A stretch of 64,000 bases of DNA from Mycobacterium florentinum (GTDB lineage Bacteria > Actinomycetota > Actinomycetes > Mycobacteriales > Mycobacteriaceae), in the NCBI RefSeq assembly GCF_010730355.1, contig NZ_AP022576.1, positions 6,076,001 through 6,140,000 on the forward strand, read 5' to 3'. Made by a program: the position numbers and the translations under genes. Below the pieces are notes generated by a model. That model made no database searches. It had not been told where the DNA came from and worked only from the letters and a program-made list of their open reading frames with translations. Position 1 is the first letter of the stretch, and each line of letters starts with the position of its first letter. This document shows, one piece after another, positions 8,092 through 17,186 of the stretch.

Positions 8092-8994
8092 GTGAACCGT
8101 AGCCGGGTGCGCGCCGCGCCGTTTGCCCTCGCGATGATCGTGTTCGCGATCATCGGCTGTGCGGAGTCGACAGCGGCACCGGCGTCAACCACGAGGACGT
8201 TCGCCGAGGCGCCGCCACTGGGGGTGCAACCTCAACTGGCGTCCGACCCCGCGCAGTTGGCCAGCGATCTCGTCGCAGACGAACTCGCGCTGCGTGACCC
8301 GTCGACGCCGGAAGCCGCGCTGGCAGCGGCGGCGCACCGCGAGCAAGCGGCCTATCGGGCCATCGGGAGGCATCCGGAATGGGATGCGGTCACCCGACCG
8401 CGAGTCCCGTCGTCGTTGCTCGACGTCTACGACCGTAATGTCGACGCCCGTCGACAGCTCCAGGCGATGGCACAAGTGAGGGACACGGTGCCCGCCTGGC
8501 GCATCGACGCTCCTATTCCGGCCGACGAACTGATCGGTTACTACCACGCGGCGGAGGCCGAGTCCGGCGTCGGCTGGAACTACCTGGCCGCGATCAACCT
8601 GGTCGAGACTCGTTTCGGCAGCATCAACGGTGTAAGCACCGCCGGCGCGCAAGGCCCCATGCAGTTCTTGCCGTCGACGTTCGCCTCGTATGGGCAAGGC
8701 GGCGACGTCAATTCGCCCCACGACAGCATCATGGCGGCGGGTCGCATGCTGGCCGCCGACGGCTTTGCCAACGATCGCGATCACGCCATCTACGCCTACA
8801 ACCACGCGCATCAATACGTGCAAGCGGTCGACGATTACGCCGCGTTGATCGGGGCCGATCCGGCCGCGTTCGCGACCTTCTACCGCTGGGACGTCTACTA
8901 CGTCACGACCGCCGGTGACGTGTTGCTCCCCATCGGTTACGCCGCATCTGCACCGATCCCCGTCGCGGATTATCTGGCAGCCCACGCCCAGTAG
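8092..8994 (+). CDS. Lytic murein transglycosylase-like lipoprotein
   Basis: 300 residues beginning with GTG preceded by GGTGGG. The N-terminus is a lipoprotein signal, with FAIIGCAES providing the lipobox cysteine at about residue 24, so the protein should be anchored on the outer face of the membrane. The C-terminal half matches the SLT/MltB type lysozyme fold: YHAAEAESGVGWNYLAAINL, then VETRFG with Glu172 as the likely catalytic acid, then GAQGPMQFLPSTFASYG and the AIYAYNHAHQYVQAV helix. Such enzymes cut the glycan strands of peptidoglycan with 1,6-anhydro formation. The middle part (residues 40-130) is a linker rich in Ala and charged residues. Substrate cleavage in mycobacterial wall remodelling is an inference from the family. 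Confidence 0.88.
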   Translation: MNRSRVRAAPFALAMIVFAIIGCAESTAAPASTTRTFAEAPPLGVQPQLASDPAQLASDLVADELALRDPSTPEAALAAAAHREQAAYRAIGRHPEWDAVTRPRVPSSLLDVYDRNVDARRQLQAMAQVRDTVPAWRIDAPIPADELIGYYHAAEAESGVGWNYLAAINLVETRFGSINGVSTAGAQGPMQFLPSTFASYGQGGDVNSPHDSIMAAGRMLAADGFANDRDHAIYAYNHAHQYVQAVDDYAALIGADPAAFATFYRWDVYYVTTAGDVLLPIGYAASAPIPVADYLAAHAQ

Positions 8995-9174
8995 TCGTCG
9001 CGGCGGGTGCAAACCGGATAGCCGACTTATCGAACCCGCCTGCCCGCGCAAACGTCGCAATTGTGGGCTATCCAGCGAAAAGCTGGCGACGAGACCGCGG
9101 TGAATGGTTCTCTTGTGGGGACCGCAACGGCAGCGGTAGGCGACCACCTCTGGGTCTGAGCACATTCGAAAGGG

Positions 9175-12100
9175 ATGGCAGTGGTGTTCCGGGCAGACCA
9201 GGAGATCGGCCTCGACATGGCCGCCCTGGACTGGGCCGACACCCCGCTCGGACCAGCGGAGGTTTGGCCGCAAAGCCTCCGCACAGCGGTCAACATCCTG
9301 CTTTCATCGCGGTTTTCGATGTGGATGGCGTGGGGACCGCAGCTGACGTTCTTCTGCAACGCCGCCTATCGCCGCGACACCCTCGGCCGCAAGTACCCCT
9401 GGGCGCTTGGTCGCCCGGCCAGCGAGGTGTGGGCGGAGATCTGGGACGACATCGGTCCACGGATCGAGAGCGTGATGTCGACGGGCGAGCCCACCTGGGA
9501 CGAGGCCCTGATGCTGATCGTGGAGCGCTCGGGCTACCCCGAGGAGTCGTATCACACCTTCTCCTACAGCGCGCTGCGTGACGAGGATGCACAGATCGTC
9601 GGCATGCTCTGCGTGGTCCGGGAAGACACTGAGCGGGTGATCGCCCAACGTCGCATGGCGACACTGCGTGACCTGGGCTCCGATCCGACCGTCGTGCGCA
9701 CCGAACGCCAGATGCTTGATCACGCCGCACGGCAACTCGCGAGCAACCCGTACGACCTGCCCTTCACCACGACCTATCTCTTCGGCGATCACGGCCAGGC
9801 GTTGCTGGCCGGTGTCAGCGGAGTTGCACCCGGGCATCCCGCGGCGCCGCAAATACTGCCCGCGGGCGGCCTTTCCGCGTGGCCTGTCGAGAGGTTGGCG
9901 CGTGGTGCGAGCGAACTGATCGATCTCGACGGCGATTCGTTGAATCTGCCCACTGGCGCCTGGTCGGAGCCGCCCGTGCAGGCGCTCGTGGTCCCGCTCC
10001 TGCAGCAGGGCGGAGAACCGGTCGGATTCCTGGTGGCAGGGCTGAACCGGTACCGACCGCTCGACGACGGCTACCGCGGCTTTGTGGAGCTGGTGGCCGG
10101 TTACATCGCCGCGGGCGTGGGCAGCGCGCGCAGCTATCAAGCTCAGCAGCAGCGTGCCGAGGAGCTGGCCGAACTCGACCGGGCGAAGACGGCGTTCTTC
10201 TCGAACGTCAGCCACGAATTCCGTACCCCGCTCAGCTTGATCCTTGGACCCGTCGACGAGTTGCGCGGCCGGGCAGGCGGATTGGACGAGCAGGCGCGTC
10301 ACGAGCTGGACCTCATCCACCGCAACGGCTTGAGGTTGGCGAAGCTGGTGAACACGCTGCTGGACTTTTCGCGCATCGAGGCGGGGCGAATGAAGGCCCG
10401 ATTCGAGCCCGTCGACTTGTCAACTGTCACTGCGAATTTGGCAAGCGTGTTCCGTTCGGCGATCGATCGGGCCGGCCTGCAGTTCACGGTGGACTGCCCG
10501 CCGCTCGGCGAACCTGTTTATCTGGATCGCGAGATGTGGGAGAAGGTGGTCCTCAACCTGCTCTCCAACGCCTTGAAGTTCACCTTCGACGGCACTGTCG
10601 GGATCGCGGTGAACCGCGACCAGACCGATGCCATCATCACGGTCACCGACACCGGCGTCGGCGTACCCGCTGCCGAAATTCCTTGGCTCTTCGAGCGTTT
10701 CCACCGCATCGAAGACTCGCGCGCACGCTCCACCGAGGGCAGCGGTATCGGGCTGGCGCTGGTCAAGGAACTCATCGGGCTACACGGTGGCACCATCGCG
10801 GTCGACAGTCAGGAGGGCGTCGGCACCAGTTTCGTCATCCGCCTGGGCTTCGGCTCGGCTCATCTGCCAACCGATGAAGTCTCGGCGCCACCGGCGGACC
10901 GTCCGACGTCCGGTGTGATCGCCGAACCGTTTGTGCAGGAAGCCTTGCGGTGGCTGCCCGGAAACACCGACGCCACAACAGCGGACGCGAGTACCACGGC
11001 GATGATGACCGCCACCGCTCCCGCCGGGAAGGACGGCGAACGGACGCGCGTGTTGGTCGCTGATGACAACGCCGACATGCGTGAGTACCTGAGCAGCTTG
11101 CTGCAGACGTCCGGCTACCAGGTCACCAGCGTCACTGACGGGCAGCACGCGTTGGACACCGTCCGCGCGCAGATTCCCGACCTCGTCATCAGCGACGTCA
11201 TGATGCCCCGGCTGGACGGTCTGCAACTGCTCGCGGCGTTGCGCAGTGATCCGCGCACCGCTGCGTTGCCGGTGTTGCTGCTGTCGGCACGCGCGGGACA
11301 GGAAGCCTCGATCGAAGGCTTGCTGGCCGGCGCGGACGACTATCTCGTCAAGCCGTTCGCCGCCGCCGAGCTGCTCGCCCGGGTGCGCGCCAACGTCGAG
11401 CTGTCGCGGATACGCAACCACCACGCGCAATGGCGCACCGCCATGGTGGATTCGCTGCAGGAAGGGTTCTTCGTCTGCGACGAACACGGTGCCGTCACCG
11501 AGATCAACGCCGCGTTCACCGAGATCCTCGGCTACGGCTCCGAACAGTTGCCCTATGGCCCGCCCCACCCCTGGTGGCCGGATGCCGAGACCTCCCCTGA
11601 AGCCCATCGGCAAGTCGAGGGGGTCTTCGAGCAGCTGCTGAACGACACCCAAGGTGCTGTCGCGGCTCCCGCCTTGCACCGGGACGGGCACCGATTATGG
11701 GTCGCGGCGAACTTCAATCATGTAGACGATCCGGACACCGGCCGCCGGATCGTGGTCGGCACCTTGCGCGACATCACGACCGAGCACTACATCGTGCAGA
11801 CGCAGCTTGCCCTGGGAGCACTGAACCAGCAACTGGCACAAGCAGATACGCTAGACGACACCTTGCGGGGTGCTGTCGAAGAACTACGGCAGACCTGGAA
11901 CGCGCGCCGGGTTCTGGCCGCGACGTTCGTCCGTGACGCTCCCCATGACGGCGCGCCGGTGCTTGTGTGTGCCGGCGAAACCTGCAGCTGGGACGAACTG
12001 CCGCCGCGCCACCGGCTGCTGCTCGAGTCGCTTCGCGATTCCGACCTGCTCACGACGGTCACCGGAGAGGCTGGTACGGCGGGCATCTCGCTGCAGCATC

Positions 12101-13311
12101 CCCGCGGAGTACTCGTCGTATGGATCGACTTGGCGGAGCAGCGCCCCTTTACGTCGGAGGATCACAATCTGCTGAAAGTGCTGGGCGGGCGGCTTAGTCA
12201 AGGCCTGCACCGCGTCTATCAGTTGGACGAGCAGCGCGAAACCGCCCTGGCGCTGCAGCATGCGATGCTCGGCCCGGCGACGCTGCCGGGAGGCTTTGCG
12301 GTCCGTTACCACCCGGCCAGCCATCCGCTGCAGGTTGGCGGCGACTGGTACGACGTTGTCGACCTCGACGACGGGCGCGTCGCCTTGATAGTCGGCGACT
12401 GCGTCGGCCACGGCTTGGCCGCCGCGACGGTGATGGGTCAGCTCCGCAGCGCATGCCGTGCGCTGCTGCTCGACCAGCTGGCTCCCAGTGCGGTGCTCGC
12501 CGGGTTGGACCGTTTCGCCGCGCGTCTGCCCGGCGCCCGCTGCACTACTGCATTCTGCGCGGTGCTCACCCTCGACACGGGGGAGCTGGTGTACTCCAAT
12601 GCGGGTCACCCACCGCCGATCATGGTGCACGCCAACGGAACTGCTGAACAGCTCGATGGTGAACATGGCCTGCCGCTGGCGCTACGGCCGGACTGGTCTC
12701 GGCCCGAAGTTCGCGTGACGATGCCTCCGCGGTCGACACTGTTGCTATACACCGATGGTCTGGTCGAGCGCCGCGGTCGTTCGATCGATGAAGGTATTGC
12801 CAGTGCGACGGATCTGATTCAGGAGGGCCGGTCTCAGTCGCTCGATGAGGTGGCAGATGATCTGATGGTCCGGCTCGAGCCTGGAGGCGGCTACCTAGAT
12901 GACGTGGCCATGCTGCTCTATCGGCAGCCCGCCCCGCTGTCGATGAAATTCGCCGCCGACGTCGATCACCTCGCCCCGAGCCGTGATGCGTTGCGCGGCT
13001 GGCTGGCCCGGGCGGGCGTCGAGCCCGATCAGATTCAATACGTACTCACCGCGGTCGGAGAGGCCGTCGCCAACGCAATCGAACACGGCTACCGCGATCA
13101 AAGCGCGGGTACCGTCTCGTTGAGCGCGACTGCGGTCGTTGACGCGCTGCACGTGACTATCGCCGATGCCGGCAGCTGGAAGACTCCGCGAACCGTCCCT
13201 GGAGCCAATCGAGGCCGCGGTATCACCCTGATGCGAGGCCTGGTGGAGGACATCACGATTCGCTCCACTGAAGCCGGCACCACAGTTCACTTGTACACGA
13301 GGATCGCCTAA
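9175..13311 (+). CDS. Giant hybrid sensor: PAS-GAF-histidine kinase-receiver-PAS-GAF-SpoIIE phosphatase-RsbW-like kinase
   Basis: 1378 residues with an unusual chain of signalling domains. Residues about 10-150 are a PAS-like module (TPLGPAEVWPQSLRTAVNIL). A GAF-like region covers about 170-320. The histidine kinase has the H-box NVSHEFRTPLS with His347, N-box LLSNALKF (Asn465) and glycine-rich ATP lid motifs. A receiver domain follows: Asp630/Asp631 acidic pocket, phosphoacceptor Asp674 in VISDVMMPRLDG and Lys726 in YLVKPF. A second PAS (about 755-880) and a GAF-like segment (about 885-1015) lead to a PP2C/SpoIIE phosphatase with GGDWYDVV (Asp1057) and VGDCVGHG (Asp1075). The last 120 residues are a HATPase_c_2 kinase of the RsbW type (GEAVANAIEHGY, Glu1296/Asn1300). 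No membrane span is seen, so it is probably cytosolic. It overlaps the following STAS gene by one base, which points to a partner-switching output on a sigma factor. Confidence 0.93.
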   Translation: MAVVFRADQEIGLDMAALDWADTPLGPAEVWPQSLRTAVNILLSSRFSMWMAWGPQLTFFCNAAYRRDTLGRKYPWALGRPASEVWAEIWDDIGPRIESVMSTGEPTWDEALMLIVERSGYPEESYHTFSYSALRDEDAQIVGMLCVVREDTERVIAQRRMATLRDLGSDPTVVRTERQMLDHAARQLASNPYDLPFTTTYLFGDHGQALLAGVSGVAPGHPAAPQILPAGGLSAWPVERLARGASELIDLDGDSLNLPTGAWSEPPVQALVVPLLQQGGEPVGFLVAGLNRYRPLDDGYRGFVELVAGYIAAGVGSARSYQAQQQRAEELAELDRAKTAFFSNVSHEFRTPLSLILGPVDELRGRAGGLDEQARHELDLIHRNGLRLAKLVNTLLDFSRIEAGRMKARFEPVDLSTVTANLASVFRSAIDRAGLQFTVDCPPLGEPVYLDREMWEKVVLNLLSNALKFTFDGTVGIAVNRDQTDAIITVTDTGVGVPAAEIPWLFERFHRIEDSRARSTEGSGIGLALVKELIGLHGGTIAVDSQEGVGTSFVIRLGFGSAHLPTDEVSAPPADRPTSGVIAEPFVQEALRWLPGNTDATTADASTTAMMTATAPAGKDGERTRVLVADDNADMREYLSSLLQTSGYQVTSVTDGQHALDTVRAQIPDLVISDVMMPRLDGLQLLAALRSDPRTAALPVLLLSARAGQEASIEGLLAGADDYLVKPFAAAELLARVRANVELSRIRNHHAQWRTAMVDSLQEGFFVCDEHGAVTEINAAFTEILGYGSEQLPYGPPHPWWPDAETSPEAHRQVEGVFEQLLNDTQGAVAAPALHRDGHRLWVAANFNHVDDPDTGRRIVVGTLRDITTEHYIVQTQLALGALNQQLAQADTLDDTLRGAVEELRQTWNARRVLAATFVRDAPHDGAPVLVCAGETCSWDELPPRHRLLLESLRDSDLLTTVTGEAGTAGISLQHPRGVLVVWIDLAEQRPFTSEDHNLLKVLGGRLSQGLHRVYQLDEQRETALALQHAMLGPATLPGGFAVRYHPASHPLQVGGDWYDVVDLDDGRVALIVGDCVGHGLAAATVMGQLRSACRALLLDQLAPSAVLAGLDRFAARLPGARCTTAFCAVLTLDTGELVYSNAGHPPPIMVHANGTAEQLDGEHGLPLALRPDWSRPEVRVTMPPRSTLLLYTDGLVERRGRSIDEGIASATDLIQEGRSQSLDEVADDLMVRLEPGGGYLDDVAMLLYRQPAPLSMKFAADVDHLAPSRDALRGWLARAGVEPDQIQYVLTAVGEAVANAIEHGYRDQSAGTVSLSATAVVDALHVTIADAGSWKTPRTVPGANRGRGITLMRGLVEDITIRSTEAGTTVHLYTRIA

Positions 13312-13640
13312 TGGCCGCAGAGCTCACGCTGAACACCGACCTCGGCCCAGACGGGACGCCCCGGGTGACTGCGACGGGGGAGATCGATCTCAGTAACGTC
13401 GCCCAGCTCGTCCAGGCACTCACCACCGCGAGCGCGGGGACCCGAAGGCCGATCACCGTCGATCTCAGCACGGTCAAGTATCTGGATAGCGCAGGCATCA
13501 ATGCACTTTTCGACCATGCCGACAAAGTCGACGGACTGCACATCATCGTCCACCGCTTGCTGGTTCGGGTCCTCACGATCACCGGTCTGGATAAGGTTGC
13601 GACCCTCGAGGCTGCACCGGAAGTCGGCGATAACGCCTAA
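13311..13640 (+). CDS. STAS-domain anti-sigma-factor antagonist
   Basis: 109 residues, a single STAS domain of the RsbV/SpoIIAA type. The conserved phosphorylation loop reads VDLSTVKYLDSAGINALF, with Ser in DSAGI as the expected phosphorylatable residue. The ATG shares one base with the stop of the upstream sensor gene (TAATG), so translation is coupled and the two proteins are made together. By family knowledge the RsbW-like kinase at the end of the sensor would phosphorylate this protein, and the SpoIIE phosphatase in the same sensor would remove the phosphate, controlling release of an anti-sigma factor. The cognate sigma factor is not in this window. Confidence 0.92.
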   Translation: MAAELTLNTDLGPDGTPRVTATGEIDLSNVAQLVQALTTASAGTRRPITVDLSTVKYLDSAGINALFDHADKVDGLHIIVHRLLVRVLTITGLDKVATLEAAPEVGDNA

Positions 13641-13654
13641 AATTGTTGCTTCAC

Positions 13655-14368
13655 TTAGTATTCGGCATAAATCAGTGTGTCCGTGACGTGTGCACCCTCG
13701 AAACGGAATTGGTGCACGGGTCGGCGCAGCGGCTCGATGGCGCCGTCGGGGTGGACGACGACGCCACTCCCGGAGGGGATTCCGAGCCCGGTGGCTGCTC
13801 CCTGCAGTGACTGAATCGCGCGGGATAGCCGCGCCCAGTTGGCACGCTCGTCGTGCGTGTCGACGACCGTCGGGACGAGCTTGAACACATCGAACAGCTC
13901 GGTCGCGCAGGACTGCGACGCCTCGACAATTCCGTATTCCCCGAGCTGGACGGCGCCGGCCGAAATGCCCACCAGGATCGCTCCATCGGCGTACCGGCCG
14001 AGGATCGCCTCTTTCATCCCGGTTTTCTCGAACGTGGTCCAACCGAGACGCACATCGCCGCCCGCCAGGACGATCAACCGCGCGCCCGCCAAGAAGGCGC
14101 GGTCATCTGGGCCGAACGACGAGTCGATCATGCGGCGGTTGGTGATCCCAATCGCATCCATCGCCGCCTCGAAGATCTCGTAGAACTCGGGGCGGTCCCC
14201 ATTAGACGCACCGATGTAGGCCGCGCTGAGTTGCGTGTCCCGAGCCGGCCCGTGCAGTGCCGACCGGAGCAGCGGTCGGTCGCGGTGCTTCCAGAACAGC
14301 AGCTGGCTGTCCGCGAGCAGATACAGCGGTTGCAGTGAACCGCTCAATTCCCGATAGGCGCCGGACAT
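13655..14368 (-). CDS. Peptidase S51 family (cyanophycinase / dipeptidase E-like)
   Basis: 237 residues from ATG at 14368 with AGGGTGA upstream; the open frame extends to 14452 without homology-like content. The nucleophile elbow GISAGAVQL (Ser136) is the hallmark of family S51, where the serine sits in a class I glutamine-amidotransferase-like fold. LIVLAGGDVRLGW before it is the conserved glycine-rich turn. Family members hydrolyse dipeptides starting with Asp or cyanophycin-like beta-linked dipeptides; which applies here is unknown. It converges on the STAS gene (14 bases apart) and is divergent from the following membrane protein gene. It could act in cytosolic peptide turnover. Confidence 0.8.
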   Translation of the reverse strand: MSGAYRELSGSLQPLYLLADSQLLFWKHRDRPLLRSALHGPARDTQLSAAYIGASNGDRPEFYEIFEAAMDAIGITNRRMIDSSFGPDDRAFLAGARLIVLAGGDVRLGWTTFEKTGMKEAILGRYADGAILVGISAGAVQLGEYGIVEASQSCATELFDVFKLVPTVVDTHDERANWARLSRAIQSLQGAATGLGIPSGSGVVVHPDGAIEPLRRPVHQFRFEGAHVTDTLIYAEY

Positions 14369-14462
14369 GGGAGTCACCCTATCGGCGAATTCGGGCGGCA
14401 AGCGTTGCGCGCTTCGCTGATGGGGCCGGAACCTTGTTCGTCTCAATACCACGAGTTACGGT

Positions 14463-14576
14463 AGTGATCGTTCACTTTTGAGTTTTGGAGATGCGGTTAT
14501 GGATTCCGGCTTCCCGCTAATGTCCGTACGTCTATTCACCAATGCCGACGAAAGTGCACGCAAGTGATCGTTCGCT
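14463..14576. promoter_or_regulatory. Pair of AGTGATCGTTC(A/G)CT boxes exactly 100 bp apart
   Basis: AGTGATCGTTCACT at 14463-14476 is an inverted repeat (AGTGA-N4-TCACT). A near copy, AGTGATCGTTCGCT, starts exactly 100 bases later at 14563-14576, just upstream of the ribosome binding site of the membrane protein at 14607. The two boxes flank the presumed divergent promoters of the S51 peptidase and the membrane protein, which suits a looping or dual-site regulator. No regulator gene is adjacent. Confidence 0.45.
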
Positions 14577-14606
14577 ATCTGGCTTCAACTCCTTAGGAGC
14601 TCGCGA

Positions 14607-15344
14607 ATGTACGACGGACGACAAACCCTGACTGCCATCGACCACCACATGGTCGGAATCTTGGCCTTATGCGCGTTGGCGATGATTTTCAACTACATCT
14701 GGTTCTTCGCCGCATACGTGATCGCCCGGCGCGAAAAGGTGTACTCGATCCCGATCTTTTGCACGCTGTTCTGGTTCGCCGGCGATGGTTCGTTCGTGGC
14801 TCGATACCACACCTGGTTCCACACGTACCACCACTGGTATGTCGAATTGTTCTGGTGTGCACTGGTTTTGACCGTCACATTCGAGATCGCCTACATCGTG
14901 CAGGCCATCCAGTACGGCAGGAAGGAGCTGCTGCCGTCAGCGACTTCGCGCCAGTTCGCGGCGCTGATGGTGGCCGGGGCGGTCGTTGCGGTCATCGTCT
15001 GGAATTTCCTCAACCACTTGATGACTGACCCCATTGCGATCGCCTATTTCTCCATCGCAAACACGGCACTCCCGTTGATGTACATCGGCATCCTGATGCG
15101 CCGCCGCAGTACCGCGGGAACCGCGCCAGTGGTGTGGTGGGGCTACCTCGGCATGATCAACTGCTGGTTCGTGGCCCTGACGCTGTTTTTCGGACCGGAG
15201 TTCCGGTCGTTCTGGTATCTCGCGTTGTGGGCGGTCTGCGTCGTCGCCGGCGTTGGTGTGCTGGTCGCGGTGCTGCGGCTGCCGAAGGCGTCGCCACAAT
15301 CGGAGCCCGTACCGTCGACCTCCGGCGCCTCGCTGGCACGCTGA
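14607..15344 (+). CDS. Polytopic integral membrane protein, unknown function
   Basis: 245 residues with about six or seven hydrophobic helices and very many aromatic residues; the last 20 residues are a hydrophilic Ser/Pro tail. The start has AGGAGC 8 bases upstream. The first third holds NYIWFF, REKVYSIPIF and LFWFAGDGSF followed by a His/Tyr/Trp-rich loop (HTWFHTYHHWYVE). Length, helix count and the NY...KxY...W...(E/D) pattern are reminiscent of membrane terpene cyclases of the Pyr4 type, but that is a weak resemblance from memory and other small membrane protein families fit as well. It is preceded by two matching boxes that look like operators and followed by an MFS exporter gene on the same strand. 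Confidence 0.7.
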   Translation: MYDGRQTLTAIDHHMVGILALCALAMIFNYIWFFAAYVIARREKVYSIPIFCTLFWFAGDGSFVARYHTWFHTYHHWYVELFWCALVLTVTFEIAYIVQAIQYGRKELLPSATSRQFAALMVAGAVVAVIVWNFLNHLMTDPIAIAYFSIANTALPLMYIGILMRRRSTAGTAPVVWWGYLGMINCWFVALTLFFGPEFRSFWYLALWAVCVVAGVGVLVAVLRLPKASPQSEPVPSTSGASLAR

Positions 15345-15499
15345 ACATCGACCGCAAGCCTTTCGCGCTGCACGGGGAATCGGGCGGGGCCGGATAGGGG
15401 CATCCGTGCCGAGAGATACCGGCGTCGGTGTCTTAAACTTTTAATCCTTAAAACAACGCGACCGGCGTTGCCCGCCACGTTGGAGAGCGCCAGTCAGCT

Positions 15500-17149
15500 T
15501 TGTCGCTGGACACTGGCCGAGCAGAGGGGCTGTCGACCATCGACGGTGTGGTGATTCAGGACCAGGAGCGTAAGCCGTCGACGTGGGCGCCCTTGCGCAA
15601 TCGCGTGTACCGGGGCCTGTTTATCGCGCAGTTCATCTCCAATATCGGAACCTGGATGCAGGCCGTGGCGGCGCAGTGGTTCCTGGTGGAAAAGCACAGC
15701 CCGGACGTCATCGTCGCACTGGTTCAGACGGCAAGCCTGGGGCCGACGCTGCTCTTGGGGCTGTTCGCCGGCGTGCTAGCTGACCTTTTCGACCGTCGTC
15801 GCCTGCTCATATTTCTGCAGACGTACGCCGTGCTGGTGGCGCTCGCTCTGGCGCTGCTGACGAACCTTGGTCGCCTCACCCCGACCGCGCTGTTGATGTT
15901 CACCTTGGCTATCGGGTTCGCTTCCGCGTTGACCGGACCGGCCTGGCAGGCGATTCAGCCCGAGGTTGTCCCGCGTGAACAGATACCGGCGGTTTCGGTG
16001 TTGGGCAGCGTCTCGGCGAACTCCACCCGAGCGATTGGGCCTGCGATCGGCGGCATCGTCGTGGCCTGGCTCGGCCCGTCGGCGGTCTTCGCGATCAACG
16101 CAGTATCTTTCTCGGCGATCATCGTCGCGTTGCGATTGTGGAATCGGCCGAAGCAAATCGTGCCGATCGAGCGAGAACGCATCGGCCAGGCCATCATCAC
16201 CGGGCTGCAATACATCGAGAACAGCCCAATCTTTCGCCGGATCCTCTTGCGCACAGCCCTTTTCCTGTTTCCCGCCTCGGCCATACTGGCGCTTTTGCCG
16301 GTTGCCGCCGCGCACACGTGGCATCTGGGAGCGGGCGGCTACGGTGTGGCGCTGGGGGCCATCGGTTTTGGCGCCATACTCGGCGTCGTCGCTGCCGAGC
16401 CGTTGCATGTAACAATGTCGGACAACATGCTGCTGGCGCTCTCTGCCGCGGCGTATGGCCTTGCGCCGCTGGCGGTGGTCTGGCTACCTTTCGCGGCTGC
16501 GATTGTATTTTTGATGCTGTCGGGGATGGCGTGGCTCATCACTTTGACGACGTTGAACGCCGCGGCACAGCTGTCGCTGCCGCGATGGGTTCGAGCCCGT
16601 GGACTGTCGGTGTATCTGTTGGTCTCTACCGGATCTCAGGCGCTCGGCGCCTATATCTGGGGTGTCCTCGCCACGCGGTGGGGACTTGACGTCGCGATGC
16701 TGTGGTCGGCGGGGGTGCTGGGCGCTGTTGCGCTCAGTGTTGCCGTGCTTCCGCTGCGGCCGCGCACCGGAACGGTGAGTGTCGAGGTTTCCAGCGCCTG
16801 GCCGACTCCGACGCTCGTGTTCGAACCGTGCCCACAAGACGGACCGGTACTGGTGGCCGTCCGCTACCAAGTGCCGCCCGAGAACCTCGACGAATTCATC
16901 GAGGCGATGCGGGCTGTCAGGCGGTCACGGCTGCGGACGGGCGGCCACAGTTGGCGGCTTTATCACAGCGTCGAGGAACCCAACTCCTTCCTCGAGCGGT
17001 TCACCGTGACGTCCTGGAGCGAATTTGAACGCCAGCGCACGGAGCGCTGGGTGGACGTCGACCACGACGGTGTCACGAAGGCGGTCAGCTACACCGTCGA
17101 CAACACCCGGCGGCACGAGTATTACGTCGCGTTGCGTACGCGCAAGTAA
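15500..17149 (+). CDS. MFS exporter (MFS_3 / EntS type) with C-terminal soluble domain
   Basis: 549 residues. Residues about 28-425 form the 12-helix major facilitator core; the loop DLFDRRRLL after helix 2-3 is the conserved motif A, and ALTGPAWQAIQPEVVPREQI is typical of the enterobactin-exporter-like MFS_3 group. After the last helix comes a soluble tail of about 110 residues (from about 440) that begins LVAVRYQVPPENLDEFIEAM and looks like a ferredoxin-like ABM/DUF-type module, as seen in longer members of this group. Function would be efflux of a small molecule by proton antiport. The frame opens at TTG 15500; GGAG lies rather far (15482-15485), so a slightly later start is possible. Confidence 0.85.
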   Translation: MSLDTGRAEGLSTIDGVVIQDQERKPSTWAPLRNRVYRGLFIAQFISNIGTWMQAVAAQWFLVEKHSPDVIVALVQTASLGPTLLLGLFAGVLADLFDRRRLLIFLQTYAVLVALALALLTNLGRLTPTALLMFTLAIGFASALTGPAWQAIQPEVVPREQIPAVSVLGSVSANSTRAIGPAIGGIVVAWLGPSAVFAINAVSFSAIIVALRLWNRPKQIVPIERERIGQAIITGLQYIENSPIFRRILLRTALFLFPASAILALLPVAAAHTWHLGAGGYGVALGAIGFGAILGVVAAEPLHVTMSDNMLLALSAAAYGLAPLAVVWLPFAAAIVFLMLSGMAWLITLTTLNAAAQLSLPRWVRARGLSVYLLVSTGSQALGAYIWGVLATRWGLDVAMLWSAGVLGAVALSVAVLPLRPRTGTVSVEVSSAWPTPTLVFEPCPQDGPVLVAVRYQVPPENLDEFIEAMRAVRRSRLRTGGHSWRLYHSVEEPNSFLERFTVTSWSEFERQRTERWVDVDHDGVTKAVSYTVDNTRRHEYYVALRTRK

Positions 17150-17186
17150 GAGCCGCTATATGGCTGCGGCGCAACATAATCGGTTA

